In this document: in pieces, positions 17,601-25,161 of the stretch | Layout of the letters: every line of letters starts with the position of its first letter | Position numbering within the stretch: position 1 is the stretch's first letter | Assembly (NCBI RefSeq): GCF_900116615.1 | Contig: NZ_FPBF01000007.1 | Span: 248,001-312,000 of the forward strand | Length of the DNA: 64,000 nt | From: Algoriphagus locisalis | Lineage (GTDB): Bacteria; Bacteroidota; Bacteroidia; Cytophagales; Cyclobacteriaceae | Reading direction: 5' to 3' | Notes under the pieces: model-generated | The model's input: the letters and a program-made list of their open reading frames with translations, nothing else | The model's database searches: none | What the model was told of the DNA's origin: nothing | Made by a program: the position numbers and the translations under genes

Positions 17601-18130
17601 TCCCAAGTCTCAAACTCAGAAATCCCTTGCATCACCGGATGCTCAGCATTGACTATAGTGGCTGTAAAATCGCCGGTACCATGTGTGCTAAACTGTCCAC
17701 CAACTGCCTCAACAAACCAATCTGAATTGCGGAAGCAAAAGGAAGCACTATGGATCGGGATTAATGCTTTACCGCTTTCCACGTATGATTTCAAAGCAGA
17801 TTCTTGCTCTGCGCTGATCTCATCGTGATTGGCATAGATCATCAAGCCATCGTAATTATTTAATTTGGTGGAATTCAAATCAGCCACATCCGTAGTGTAA
17901 GTGAGGTTAATTCCTTTTTGGAACAAAGGTGTTTCCAGGTACATCATCAACTTTTCAGAATTGTGATGCTCACTTTCGTGACCAAGAACCAAGATCTCTA
18001 TTCTTCTAGGGTCAGAGGAGGAAAGAAAGTTTTGATTGCCTTTTCCACCGCATCCTGCGAGGAAAGCCAACATTAAAATCACCATACCATAGAATGGGGA
18101 TTTGGATAATTTTTGGGTTATCGAATACAT
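14615..18130 (-). CDS. Giant lipoprotein: ThuA + PVC-type beta-propeller + HEAT + LamG-like + cupredoxin fusion
   Basis: The 1171-residue product has a lipobox (LAFLAGC, C27), so it is membrane-anchored and faces the periplasm. Domains in order: ThuA-like amidotransferase fold (about 43-245; NYDGLMIYANHDE, IPIHSASFCFRNSDWF); the 'PVC-type' sugar-dehydrogenase-like beta-propeller (about 290-660; NPIAFAWDERGRLFVIET, Ca-binding-like DTNGDGKAD and DTDGDDVAD); HEAT-like repeats (about 670-860); a LamG/3-keto-disaccharide-hydrolase-like beta-sandwich (about 885-1040); and a C-terminal cupredoxin (about 1050-1171). The cupredoxin has all four type-1 copper ligands, H1087, C1155, H1160 and M1164 (FVCTLPNHWKQM). 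Many homologues end in a CxxCH heme; here copper replaces it. Partners downstream are the isomerase, Gfo/Idh and cytochrome. Confidence 0.9.
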   Translation of the reverse strand: MYSITQKLSKSPFYGMVILMLAFLAGCGGKGNQNFLSSSDPRRIEILVLGHESEHHNSEKLMMYLETPLFQKGINLTYTTDVADLNSTKLNNYDGLMIYANHDEISAEQESALKSYVESGKALIPIHSASFCFRNSDWFVEAVGGQFSTHGTGDFTATIVNAEHPVMQGISEFETWDETYVHSQVNPDMTVLMERVDDKGKEPYTWVREQGKGRVFYTAYGHNEKTWEKKEFQELVANGILWAVGDDVNELLAEYNIPQPQFEDADIPNYERRDPAPRYQLPMSPEESMKLVQVPVGFELELFASEPMIINPIAFAWDERGRLFVIETTDYPNEVRKEGGDDKIKILEDTNGDGKADKVTVFAEGLNIPTSIMAVNGGMLISMAPDFVFLKDTDGDDVADVKEVVMTGWGKFDTHAGPSNLKYGFDNKVWGVLGYSGFNGEVSGKQFNFSQGVYRFTPTWENMEFLGRTSNNTWGLGFSEDFETFISTANGQHSVYLAMESKYAKRTIYKGTPNTATGIDSHYDMPHITPFLRQVDWHGSYTAAAGHNLYTARNFPQEYWNQMAFVAEPTGRVLHNAKILEEGSGYREKNAFNILASSDEWFSPVHAEVGPDGSLWVADWYNFIIQHNPTPRGFENGEGNAYINPLRDSKHGRIYRLTYKGNESSEVFDLKDADANELLSAIKSDNMFWRLTAQRLIVETQNMDVLDGLYEIINNQEVDEVGLNAPAINALWALHGLGVLDGNNAAAQQAVEKALTHPSAGVRKNAVRVIPKNQAALDAILAANLMEDANLQVRKNAIVAVSEMPASADVSNKLLAISENADNAKDEYLPQAIFAAALTHPAAFEGREVAPKSEADSAMGIADRISRSLVTESYTLSQRNALLFPPDLSGKEMAIEMEVAPGREALDGVMVAQGNGTNGYSLYVYKDALHFAVAQDGDVKIISSRKNLPSERFLVNATLKEDGSMSLMIDGNEVAKGKTKGLFTAPLSPENVRVGQFDSGNKVGDYEGNWRFSGRIGNDSSLELKKVSSSQTGGAVSAVEQPIEVVKDGLITLTAIPHEMSFDKSAFIVSAGSKLVLDFDNPDFVQHNLVIGAIGSLEKIGQAADKMAQDLTGMDNSFVPEMSEVLASTALVFPNSTESIIMTVPSQKGDYPFVCTLPNHWKQMNGVMKVI

Positions 18131-18495
18131 ATCATTAATTGAAAATTTTTCAGTGACTAAATTGCGGTAATAATTCCATCATTTCTCCCTGTATTAGCTT
18201 AAAAAATCACTGAATTATGATCTTTTTTTGCTGAATAACTAGAGAATTGTATGGTAAATCAGATAGAAATACTTGACGAAGCAGCTCTATTATCATCTAT
18301 TCTCACTACCTATTCTTCTGCTACAAAGACAATTACAGCGAGTAACAAAGGACTTTCTCTTAAAGAAAACATTTAAAACCAGACTCTTTAGCCAGCATTG
18401 GCCCTAATTCGCTTATTGAACCTTGTCCAGACCTAAAGTGCAGGATTAAATGGATGGTATGATTGAGAATACTTGATGTGAGTTTTTAGAGATGA
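18131..18495. other. Intergenic region without a gene
   Basis: This stretch between the GH10 terminator and the ThuA-fusion start is A+T-rich and holds no gene, RNA or repeat I can support. It should contain the promoter for the minus-strand ThuA fusion operon. Confidence 0.4.
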
Positions 18496-18533
18496 AAGCC
18501 GCTGTTGTGAGGAGTTCTACACAAAAGCGGCTT
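18496..18533 (-). terminator. Hairpin terminating the GH10 gene
   Basis: AAGCCGCT / AGCGGCTT enclose a second stem TTGTG / CACAA, giving a stacked hairpin of 13 bp with a 10-nt loop. It lies about 28 nt past the stop of the minus-strand xylanase. The T-tract after it is poor, so termination rather than mRNA 3'-end protection is not certain. Confidence 0.55.
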
Positions 18534-18560
18534 CTACCTCCTACTCACTTTTTAAGGTAC

Positions 18561-19673
18561 TTATTTCACCACGCTGGCGATTTTATTAATCACCTCTGTT
18601 TTTGGTTCTAAGTTTCGGTCGAAAAGCAAAGGATAATTGGTTCTTCCTCTCACAGGGAAATTATTCAACCAGCTATTTCTATCTCCTAAGCCCCAAAAGG
18701 TGACCCGGGTGATTTTGTCCTTGTGTCTTTCATAAATCTCAAAAATATCAGCATATCTCTGGGCTAACTTAGCTTCGGCTTCTGGGGTGATTCCGTCTTT
18801 GTACGGATTATACTCATCAGAATTGGCGAAATTCATATTTAGATCGGCACCTTCAGCTCTTCTTGGCCTTGGGAGTACATCCACATCCAATTCGGTAACC
18901 ATGACCTTGAACCCAGCCTCATGAATATCTATTATTCCCTGCTCGATTTCTTCCAACGTTGGTGAGTCCAGTTGATAATGCCCCTGCATTCCTATGGCGT
19001 CCACTTTGATTCCTTCGGCAACCATTTCTTTGGCAAAATCCAAGATACCTTTTCTCTTGGAAGCTCTCCACACGTTATAGTCATTGTAATACAATTCTGC
19101 TTCGGGATCCATTTCGTGAGCCTTGCGGAAAGCTGCTTTCATAAAATCCTTCCCGGCGATTTTGTACCAAGCTGATTCTCTAAACGAGCCATCCTCATTG
19201 AACGCCTCATTGACAACATCCCATCCATGGATTTTGCCTTTGTATCTGCCAGCCACCGTCTCTATGTGATCTTCCATTCTGGCAAGCAACGCATCTTTGG
19301 ACAATGGCTCCTTATTTTCATCCTCAAAAACCCATCTCGGAGTTTGCTGATGCCAGACTAAACAATGTCCAATCGTGAAAGCGCCGATTTTTTCTCCCAA
19401 GGCCACATATTGATCCCCAAACTCAAAATCGTATCGGTCTAATTCTGGATGCACCAGTTGCCATTTCAGTCCATTTTCAGGGCTCAGACTATTGAAGTGA
19501 TCTTTGATCAAAGCATTGACTTTTTCGTCAGTACTATTTACCTGCCTGGAATTCAGTGCTACTCCAATGTGATAGCTATCAGCGAAGATATCTTTTAGAT
19601 TTTCACTTTTAGGGCTTTGTGCCGAAAACAGCAGGGTTAGCGACACAAAGGTTAAGGCTTTTTTTATTATCAT
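18561..19673 (-). CDS. GH10 endo-1,4-beta-xylanase, single domain
   Basis: The 370-residue protein carries a signal peptide (MIIKKALTFVSLTLLFSAQS) and a complete GH10 barrel: NGLKWQLVHPE, GHCLVWHQQTP, acid/base E156 in GWDVVNEAFNEDG, and nucleophile E261 in VMVTELDVDVLP. There is no CBM or lipobox. It would cleave internal beta-1,4-xylosyl linkages in the periplasm, on oligosaccharides imported by the SusC/D pairs. It follows the CE1 esterase gene by 123 nt and is the last gene of the xylan locus. Confidence 0.95.
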   Translation of the reverse strand: MIIKKALTFVSLTLLFSAQSPKSENLKDIFADSYHIGVALNSRQVNSTDEKVNALIKDHFNSLSPENGLKWQLVHPELDRYDFEFGDQYVALGEKIGAFTIGHCLVWHQQTPRWVFEDENKEPLSKDALLARMEDHIETVAGRYKGKIHGWDVVNEAFNEDGSFRESAWYKIAGKDFMKAAFRKAHEMDPEAELYYNDYNVWRASKRKGILDFAKEMVAEGIKVDAIGMQGHYQLDSPTLEEIEQGIIDIHEAGFKVMVTELDVDVLPRPRRAEGADLNMNFANSDEYNPYKDGITPEAEAKLAQRYADIFEIYERHKDKITRVTFWGLGDRNSWLNNFPVRGRTNYPLLFDRNLEPKTEVINKIASVVK

Positions 19674-19796
19674 AATATTAATTGTTAAATAGGTTGAGTG
19701 TTTAAGGAAATGTTTGTCGAACAGTTATCTGAAGAAAGCGGTCAGAAACCATGGCAGGAAACTTTCTGTTCCCGGTCAGGTCTGATTCTGTAGAAA

Positions 19797-20924
19797 CTAT
19801 TTTGAAAACAATAGTGGCGCTAGCTCATATAAGCTTCTTCGCCAAGTCTGGAACTCGTGAGCTGTACCTTCGGATACGTAGGAAACAGCATTGTATCCGG
19901 CTTCTTTTAAAGCACTTACAGCATTGAGTACACGCTCAGGATTTTCTTTACTTCCGGCGCTGATGAAAATCAAATCAGGTTTGCTGGAATCCTTCAATTC
20001 TTCCGGATTATAGGTTCCTCCGCTGAGCAAAGCGTACTTAGAAAACACCTCTGGTTTGTTCAAAGTAATGGAGTGAGTTTCCATTCCACCCATAGACAAG
20101 CCGCCCATTGCTCTATGGGCTCTGTCAGCAATAGTTCTAAAGTTCGCATCAACATATGGAATCAATTCATCAACCAAAACCGTCTGGAAAGCATCAATTT
20201 TGAAATCACGCAAGCCCCCAAACTTCACCTCATTGGTCATTCCATAAGTCATTACAATGATGAAAGGATCTACTTTACCCTCAGCGATTAGATTATCCAT
20301 GATCAAGTTTGCATGGCCCTGATTACTCCAGGCAGTCTCATCTTCACCCCAGCCATGCTGTAGGTAGAGAACTGGGTAGCGCTTAGAAGTCTCCTGAGTG
20401 TATCCAGGTGGTGTATAAACAAATGCCCTGCGAGAGGTATTGGTGCTTGGGGAAGGAAATAACACTTGTTGGACATGACCGTGTGGCACATCTTTTAGCG
20501 CATAAAACTCTTCGTCGTGGGCGGGGATTTCAATTCCACTTTCCCAACGGGTAGAACCATAATAATTCTTGGCTCCGGGATCGTTAAATGTACCGCCGTC
20601 AATCGTGAGGTGATAATAGTGAAAGCCTTCGTCCATCGGTCCAGCAGTAGTTCCGGTCCAGAGTCCATCAGCATTTTTAGTCAAATCTGTTCCTCCTCTT
20701 CCTCCTAGTCCTAAACTTACATTTACACTTTGTGCTGCAGGTGCTTCCACTCTAAATCGGGCGTAACCTTGTGAGTTGACCTGAGGATATTCCTTTCCAG
20801 GTTGATTTTTAGAAGAGGGTTTGAAATCTTCTTTAATTTCTGCGTTTTCAGTTTGCGCAAAGCATACCGAACTGCTCACCGCTAGGAGAAAGACTAAAAT
20901 AAGGGAATAATGTTTCATTGTCAT
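19797..20924 (-). CDS. CE1-like feruloyl/acetyl xylan esterase with N-terminal E-set domain
   Basis: The 375-residue secreted protein has a signal peptide (LVFLLAVSSSVCFAQ), an N-terminal beta-sandwich (about 45-140, carrying GFHYYHLTIDGGTFNDPG, seen in front of many bacterial feruloyl esterases) and an esterase-D-type alpha/beta hydrolase domain: oxyanion region LQHGWGEDETAWS, nucleophile S277 in GGLSMGGME, and catalytic His in GTAHEFQTWRRSLYELAP. Removal of ferulate or acetate from arabinoxylan would help the neighbouring GH10 enzymes. Substrate choice between feruloyl and acetyl groups cannot be read from sequence. Confidence 0.9.
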   Translation of the reverse strand: MTMKHYSLILVFLLAVSSSVCFAQTENAEIKEDFKPSSKNQPGKEYPQVNSQGYARFRVEAPAAQSVNVSLGLGGRGGTDLTKNADGLWTGTTAGPMDEGFHYYHLTIDGGTFNDPGAKNYYGSTRWESGIEIPAHDEEFYALKDVPHGHVQQVLFPSPSTNTSRRAFVYTPPGYTQETSKRYPVLYLQHGWGEDETAWSNQGHANLIMDNLIAEGKVDPFIIVMTYGMTNEVKFGGLRDFKIDAFQTVLVDELIPYVDANFRTIADRAHRAMGGLSMGGMETHSITLNKPEVFSKYALLSGGTYNPEELKDSSKPDLIFISAGSKENPERVLNAVSALKEAGYNAVSYVSEGTAHEFQTWRRSLYELAPLLFSK

Positions 20925-21066
20925 TAAGGGTTAGAGTTATTGAAAATACGAATAAAATGCGGGTATAGAAGCTGGGTTACAAGTGCTATAATCTATAAGT
21001 CATTTACGTATTTTACTAGGTCAAAATTCATAGAAAGCCCTTTCATCTTTAGTCTTAAGAATTGGC

Positions 21067-21615
21067 TTAAGCCAGCCCTGCTTTCTTAAAAAAACGGATG
21101 GAGAGCGGGTATTTCCATAACTTTCCAGTGCTGGCTTTCAGCGCACCGATCAGTATGAAAAGAACATTGAGGATCATCAGAATGGTCACCGGGAAAATCC
21201 CCGTAAATAAAGATGGCAGTGCATTCAAATTGAAAGAATGACTCATGGGAAATTGCATGAAATTATTCATTGGGAAAATGATGATGGTGGTAATGAGAAG
21301 ATAGATAGTAAAACTCAATATCCAGTTTAGCACATTCCTTCCATGCTGATCTATGGTTGGGTTGTTTTCTCTGTTCAGAGTCCAAAGTATAATCGGTACT
21401 ACCAGCCCAAGTAATAAATGTACAAATCCTAACAATACCGAAATATGGATCAAAAAGCAGTAGGTGTTCTCATTCAGCCCAAAAAGATTGTTGGATAAAG
21501 TGAATGTTGAGGTGCTTAACAATTTACTTTTCTGGTAGTTAAACTCCTCTTCAGTGATCACTCCATCATTTAATAAAGCTCCTAGTCTTTCGAGATTTTC
21601 TAGATTTTTTTTCAT
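21067..21615 (-). CDS. DUF4870 membrane protein with N-terminal SHOCT domain
   Basis: The first 34 residues (NLERLGALLNDGVITEEEFN...KLL) are a SHOCT helix-turn-helix-like oligomerisation motif. The rest is a DUF4870-type membrane domain with about three to four TM segments, including LLGFVHLLLGLVVPIILWTL and a following amphipathic loop with DQHGRNVLNWILSF. The function of this family is unknown. The gene lies between the esterase and the large GH10 on the same strand but looks unrelated to xylan use; the terminator at 21747-21793 separates it from the upstream GH10-CBM gene. Confidence 0.88.
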   Translation of the reverse strand: MKKNLENLERLGALLNDGVITEEEFNYQKSKLLSTSTFTLSNNLFGLNENTYCFLIHISVLLGFVHLLLGLVVPIILWTLNRENNPTIDQHGRNVLNWILSFTIYLLITTIIIFPMNNFMQFPMSHSFNLNALPSLFTGIFPVTILMILNVLFILIGALKASTGKLWKYPLSIRFFKKAGLA

Positions 21616-21740
21616 AGGTCTTTAGTGGTATGGATTCGGAGTTTAAAGGAAAATTTTAAAAATCATAAGGCTTTTTTCAGGCATATAAAACAAGCTTAGA
21701 TTAATGAAAAAACTTTCGAAATGCTTGTCGTCTTAAGTTG

Positions 21741-21793
21741 AAAAAAACTAACCTATGCTATTCCCTCTATATAGAGTTGTAGCATAGGTTAGT
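21741..21793 (-). terminator. Strong terminator of the Xus operon
   Basis: ACTAACCTATGCTA (21747-21760) and TAGCATAGGTTAGT (21780-21793) form a perfect 14-bp stem, with a second palindrome CTCTATATAGAG in the loop and seven T residues following on the minus strand. It lies just after the GH10-CBM stop. Confidence 0.9.
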
Positions 21794-21803
21794 GAGTAGT
21801 GTA

Positions 21804-23942
21804 TTACATTCCTTCTAATCCTTCTGCGAATCCAGCGTAAGCAGGTTTACGGTTCAGATTAAGATCCCAAAGCCCCTGTTTTTCTCCAGGAAGCCAATTG
21901 GCATTTTCAGGACTGTCAGTGACCCCCCATACGGTGATGCCGTAGCGCTGTGCCTCAGGGACATGTTGCACGTACATTTCGGCTACGTATTTATACATTT
22001 CACGTTGCATCTGAAGAATTTCTGCAGTAGGCGTGGTTGTATTCACACGCACGTCCAGCTCAGATACTTTCACCAGTTTGCCTGTAGCAGCCAGCATTTT
22101 GAACATAGAAACGATCTTATCCTTGTCCGAATCGATGTTGATATGCATCTGAGTTCCTATGCCATCGACAGTCACTCCTTTAGTTTCTATGTAGTTGACG
22201 TAGTCGATGATTCCCTGACATTTTTCTAGGCTATATTCAAGATTGTAATCATTGATAAATAGAAGATCATCCGGATTACCATATTGCTCGGCAAGTTCTA
22301 TCGCTTTTACAGCATAGTCTTTGCCCAAGTAATCTTGCCAGTAGAAAATATCTGCGGCTAAATCAGTATTGCCTACACCGGTTTTCAACTCAGAAGGATT
22401 GGCATCATCCATAGGCTCATTTACGATGTCCCATGCTTTGATATAATCCTTAGTAGTAGTGAGCATTCCTGAGATCCATCGCTCAAACTCACCTTCTACA
22501 ATGGAACGTTTCTCCTCATCTGTTTTGTAAACCAAAGTAGTAGAACCACCGGAAAGATTAGCGCTACTGAGCACTACATTGTCTAGATAGACGGTACCCG
22601 CAAACTCACCATAGGAAATCACAAATCGAATCCTATCATCAGCTGTGGCCACTGTACTCAAGGTTACCTGCTTCCATTCCTTTGTGACGCCCACTTGTCC
22701 AAAGCCATTTGAAGAATAGTTTGGAGATTGTAGTTCTGGACGAATGATACCTTCGGCATCGCCTTTCACCCAGAAACTCAACTTATATTCTTCTCCATTA
22801 TTTAAAGGCGCTGCAAAGTCATAGGAAGTTTGTACCTCCCAAAATCCAGCAGTTTTGGATGGATTGGTTACAGAGAAAGCTTTTCCAGAACCTCCGAAAC
22901 CCATTCCATCTTCGGTAACACCACGGCTAGAGCCATTGCCCCATCCTCCCCAGCCATTGCCGTTTTCGAAGTCTCCGTCAGCAACTAGGTTGTTTATTGC
23001 AGGCTCTCCTGTTGGATCATAGACGTATAGATTACTGATGTCTATGGAGTAATTTACGTTTGGTTCATAACCAAAATTGAAATGCATCTGGAAACTGTCT
23101 CCCACCACATCATTTACTGTGAAGCGGATTTCTTTCCAGGAAATATCAGTACCGAATGAGGTGCTGTCAGTACCTGTATTCATCCAATCTATGGCAGGTT
23201 GGTTGTTTTCAAGTCCTTCGAAAGTAATGCCACCCTGACCAGGAACATCGGATTTCACATAGACGATCACTTCATAAGGCTTACCTGGGATCACAGGTAT
23301 CGGCGGAGTAGTAAGCTGCACGCTCTCAGGATCAGAACCTGACACGGCAGATAGCATTATCCCGGAGGTTCCTTCACCCATTCCTTCATTTTCCATATGC
23401 TTTACCTCACCTTTGGTCTGCCATCCCTCCATGCTTCCTGACATCAGTGGAGTCAAATCCAACTCATTTTTGAAAGGAGGAGATTCTACCACTAGGGGTG
23501 CAAGTAAGCCATTGAGATATCCCGCGTTTTGATTGGCATGCCATACAAGCGTGTGTCCATAAATAGACGTTCCAGCCGCTGATGCTGCTTCTATCGTGGC
23601 ATTAACGCCATCAAAATTCATATTACCGTTTGACTGAACTATAGCTCCATGCTTCATGCCATAGCCGGCAGTCACTTCATGAAAATTACTGTTGATAAGT
23701 CGGTACATCAATCCTCTACTGGAGTATTGGTTCATATCTATCGCACCGCCCAATTTGAAATTGGGATTTGCGATGGTATCAATGTAGCTACCCAATGTGC
23801 CCATAGCGTTGAGGACTTCTTGTTCAGCTATATTTGCAGGCTTTTCTACCTGATAGTCATTGGTATCCATGTAGTCCACGCAGGAACTTAGTCCAATGGA
23901 TACTGCCAGCACACCAATATATTTGTTATATAATTGCTTCAT
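21804..23942 (-). CDS. xyn10: GH10 xylanase lipoprotein with two CBMs inserted inside the catalytic barrel
   Basis: The 712-residue lipoprotein (lipobox GLSSC, C21) has its GH10 barrel split: the N-terminal part (about 40-155; NFHEVTAGYGMKHG, YGHTLVWHANQN) is separated by two carbohydrate-binding beta-sandwiches of the CBM4/22 type (about 165-310 and 315-460) from the C-terminal part with acid/base E509 (AWDIVNEPMDD) and nucleophile E628 (VSELDVRV). Such inserted CBMs are known from Bacteroidota surface xylanases of the Xus locus, where they act at the cell surface to release xylo-oligosaccharides for import. It follows the XusE-like gene by 12 nt, making this the usual Xus order. Confidence 0.93.
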   Translation of the reverse strand: MKQLYNKYIGVLAVSIGLSSCVDYMDTNDYQVEKPANIAEQEVLNAMGTLGSYIDTIANPNFKLGGAIDMNQYSSRGLMYRLINSNFHEVTAGYGMKHGAIVQSNGNMNFDGVNATIEAASAAGTSIYGHTLVWHANQNAGYLNGLLAPLVVESPPFKNELDLTPLMSGSMEGWQTKGEVKHMENEGMGEGTSGIMLSAVSGSDPESVQLTTPPIPVIPGKPYEVIVYVKSDVPGQGGITFEGLENNQPAIDWMNTGTDSTSFGTDISWKEIRFTVNDVVGDSFQMHFNFGYEPNVNYSIDISNLYVYDPTGEPAINNLVADGDFENGNGWGGWGNGSSRGVTEDGMGFGGSGKAFSVTNPSKTAGFWEVQTSYDFAAPLNNGEEYKLSFWVKGDAEGIIRPELQSPNYSSNGFGQVGVTKEWKQVTLSTVATADDRIRFVISYGEFAGTVYLDNVVLSSANLSGGSTTLVYKTDEEKRSIVEGEFERWISGMLTTTKDYIKAWDIVNEPMDDANPSELKTGVGNTDLAADIFYWQDYLGKDYAVKAIELAEQYGNPDDLLFINDYNLEYSLEKCQGIIDYVNYIETKGVTVDGIGTQMHINIDSDKDKIVSMFKMLAATGKLVKVSELDVRVNTTTPTAEILQMQREMYKYVAEMYVQHVPEAQRYGITVWGVTDSPENANWLPGEKQGLWDLNLNRKPAYAGFAEGLEGM

Positions 23943-23954
23943 GGTCTCATTGAA

Positions 23955-24989
23955 TTAGTTGTTAGAAAGGACAGGAGTAAATACTTCAAATCCTACACCC
24001 CGGTCTCTTACCACTAAGGTATCTTTGGTACTGATATTCATTTCTGGAAGAGAAATCTGATAATCTAAGTATAAGACATCTCTATCTTGATTACCCCAGC
24101 TGTTTTTCTCTCCTTTGGAAATAAACTGACCAGAACCACTAGCAGTGTAACCATCGTTAAGTGCTGAGACTGTACAGTTCCCTTCATCATCGAAGGTCAG
24201 CAAGAGATCCGCAGAAATATTTTCTCCATCTGTGCCGGGAAACGCCAAGGGAAACTCTACTTCATTTAGCGATCTGGTGATCAGCGAGTTCAATTCGCTA
24301 TCCTCCAAATATTCTTCATGTCGAGTGAAAGTACCATTCAAGGCTGAATTGCCTTCAGATCCTTCAATGATGTCCTGTCCTCTTCTTAAGTAGTTCGCGT
24401 GATAAGGATTTACATACTTCAAGGCATAAAGCACAAAATCCTTCGGCTGAACAGACCAATGATCCGGATTAGTCCGCTGAGGATTGGCTACCTGCCCCAT
24501 ACCTGAGAGTACAGAATCAGCATTGTTTATCGCATTGATCCTTAATGGAATCACATAAGAATTTTTAATTGCTTTTGGATCATTGAAAAATCCGCTGGTA
24601 AGCTGAATTTCCACACCGCCAGTAACCTCACCTTTAGGGATAATTATAGATTCCGAAGCCAGTTGGTAATATTCTGCAGGAAGGGCCTCTACAGGATTTC
24701 CCTCAGAATCGAACATCAGCCCATCAATTAAGCTTTCATCCACCGCTACATTGATGGAGACCTCCTGTGGTGAAGCATAAACCCCGCCTGTGGTGGCGAC
24801 AATCTTAAATCTTCCTTCATTGTCCATGGAAGTGTCGAAGATATCGTCCCCTAGCGTGATCGTTCGTACGGGATATTGATAAGCAAAATAAACTGTTTGG
24901 TAATCAAAATCAGGGAACTCCCAATCTTCATTTTTACATGAAACCAGGAGGAGGCAAAGCGCCAAAATTATATATGGAGTATTTTTCAT
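23955..24989 (-). CDS. xusE: XusE-like surface glycan-binding lipoprotein (DUF1735/DUF5627-type)
   Basis: The 344-residue protein has a lipobox (LALCLLLVSC) and a DUF1735-like N-terminal beta domain (FDYQTVYFAYQYPVRT; AEYYQLASESIIIPKGE), followed by a C-terminal domain that starts near DHWSVQPKDFVLYALKYVN and includes YHANYLRRGQD (DUF5627 type). In Xus loci the gene between SusD and the GH10 xylanase is xusE, a surface glycan-binding protein of unsolved detail; the position and lipoprotein nature agree. The symbol is given by position and family resemblance. Confidence 0.8.
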   Translation of the reverse strand: MKNTPYIILALCLLLVSCKNEDWEFPDFDYQTVYFAYQYPVRTITLGDDIFDTSMDNEGRFKIVATTGGVYASPQEVSINVAVDESLIDGLMFDSEGNPVEALPAEYYQLASESIIIPKGEVTGGVEIQLTSGFFNDPKAIKNSYVIPLRINAINNADSVLSGMGQVANPQRTNPDHWSVQPKDFVLYALKYVNPYHANYLRRGQDIIEGSEGNSALNGTFTRHEEYLEDSELNSLITRSLNEVEFPLAFPGTDGENISADLLLTFDDEGNCTVSALNDGYTASGSGQFISKGEKNSWGNQDRDVLYLDYQISLPEMNISTKDTLVVRDRGVGFEVFTPVLSNN

Positions 24990-25161
24990 GTGCTTATTAG
25001 TTGAGTTTCGAAGACCAGTAATTCAGGATTTTCTGCTCTTTTGCTGGCAGACCTGTGATTTACATTCATCACAGTAAGTACGCTCTGAGTCCTACTATTT
25101 ATACTAGTTACCAATGCATTTAAAGCATTACTAACCAATTTGCTATGAAGTGAAAATGAAG

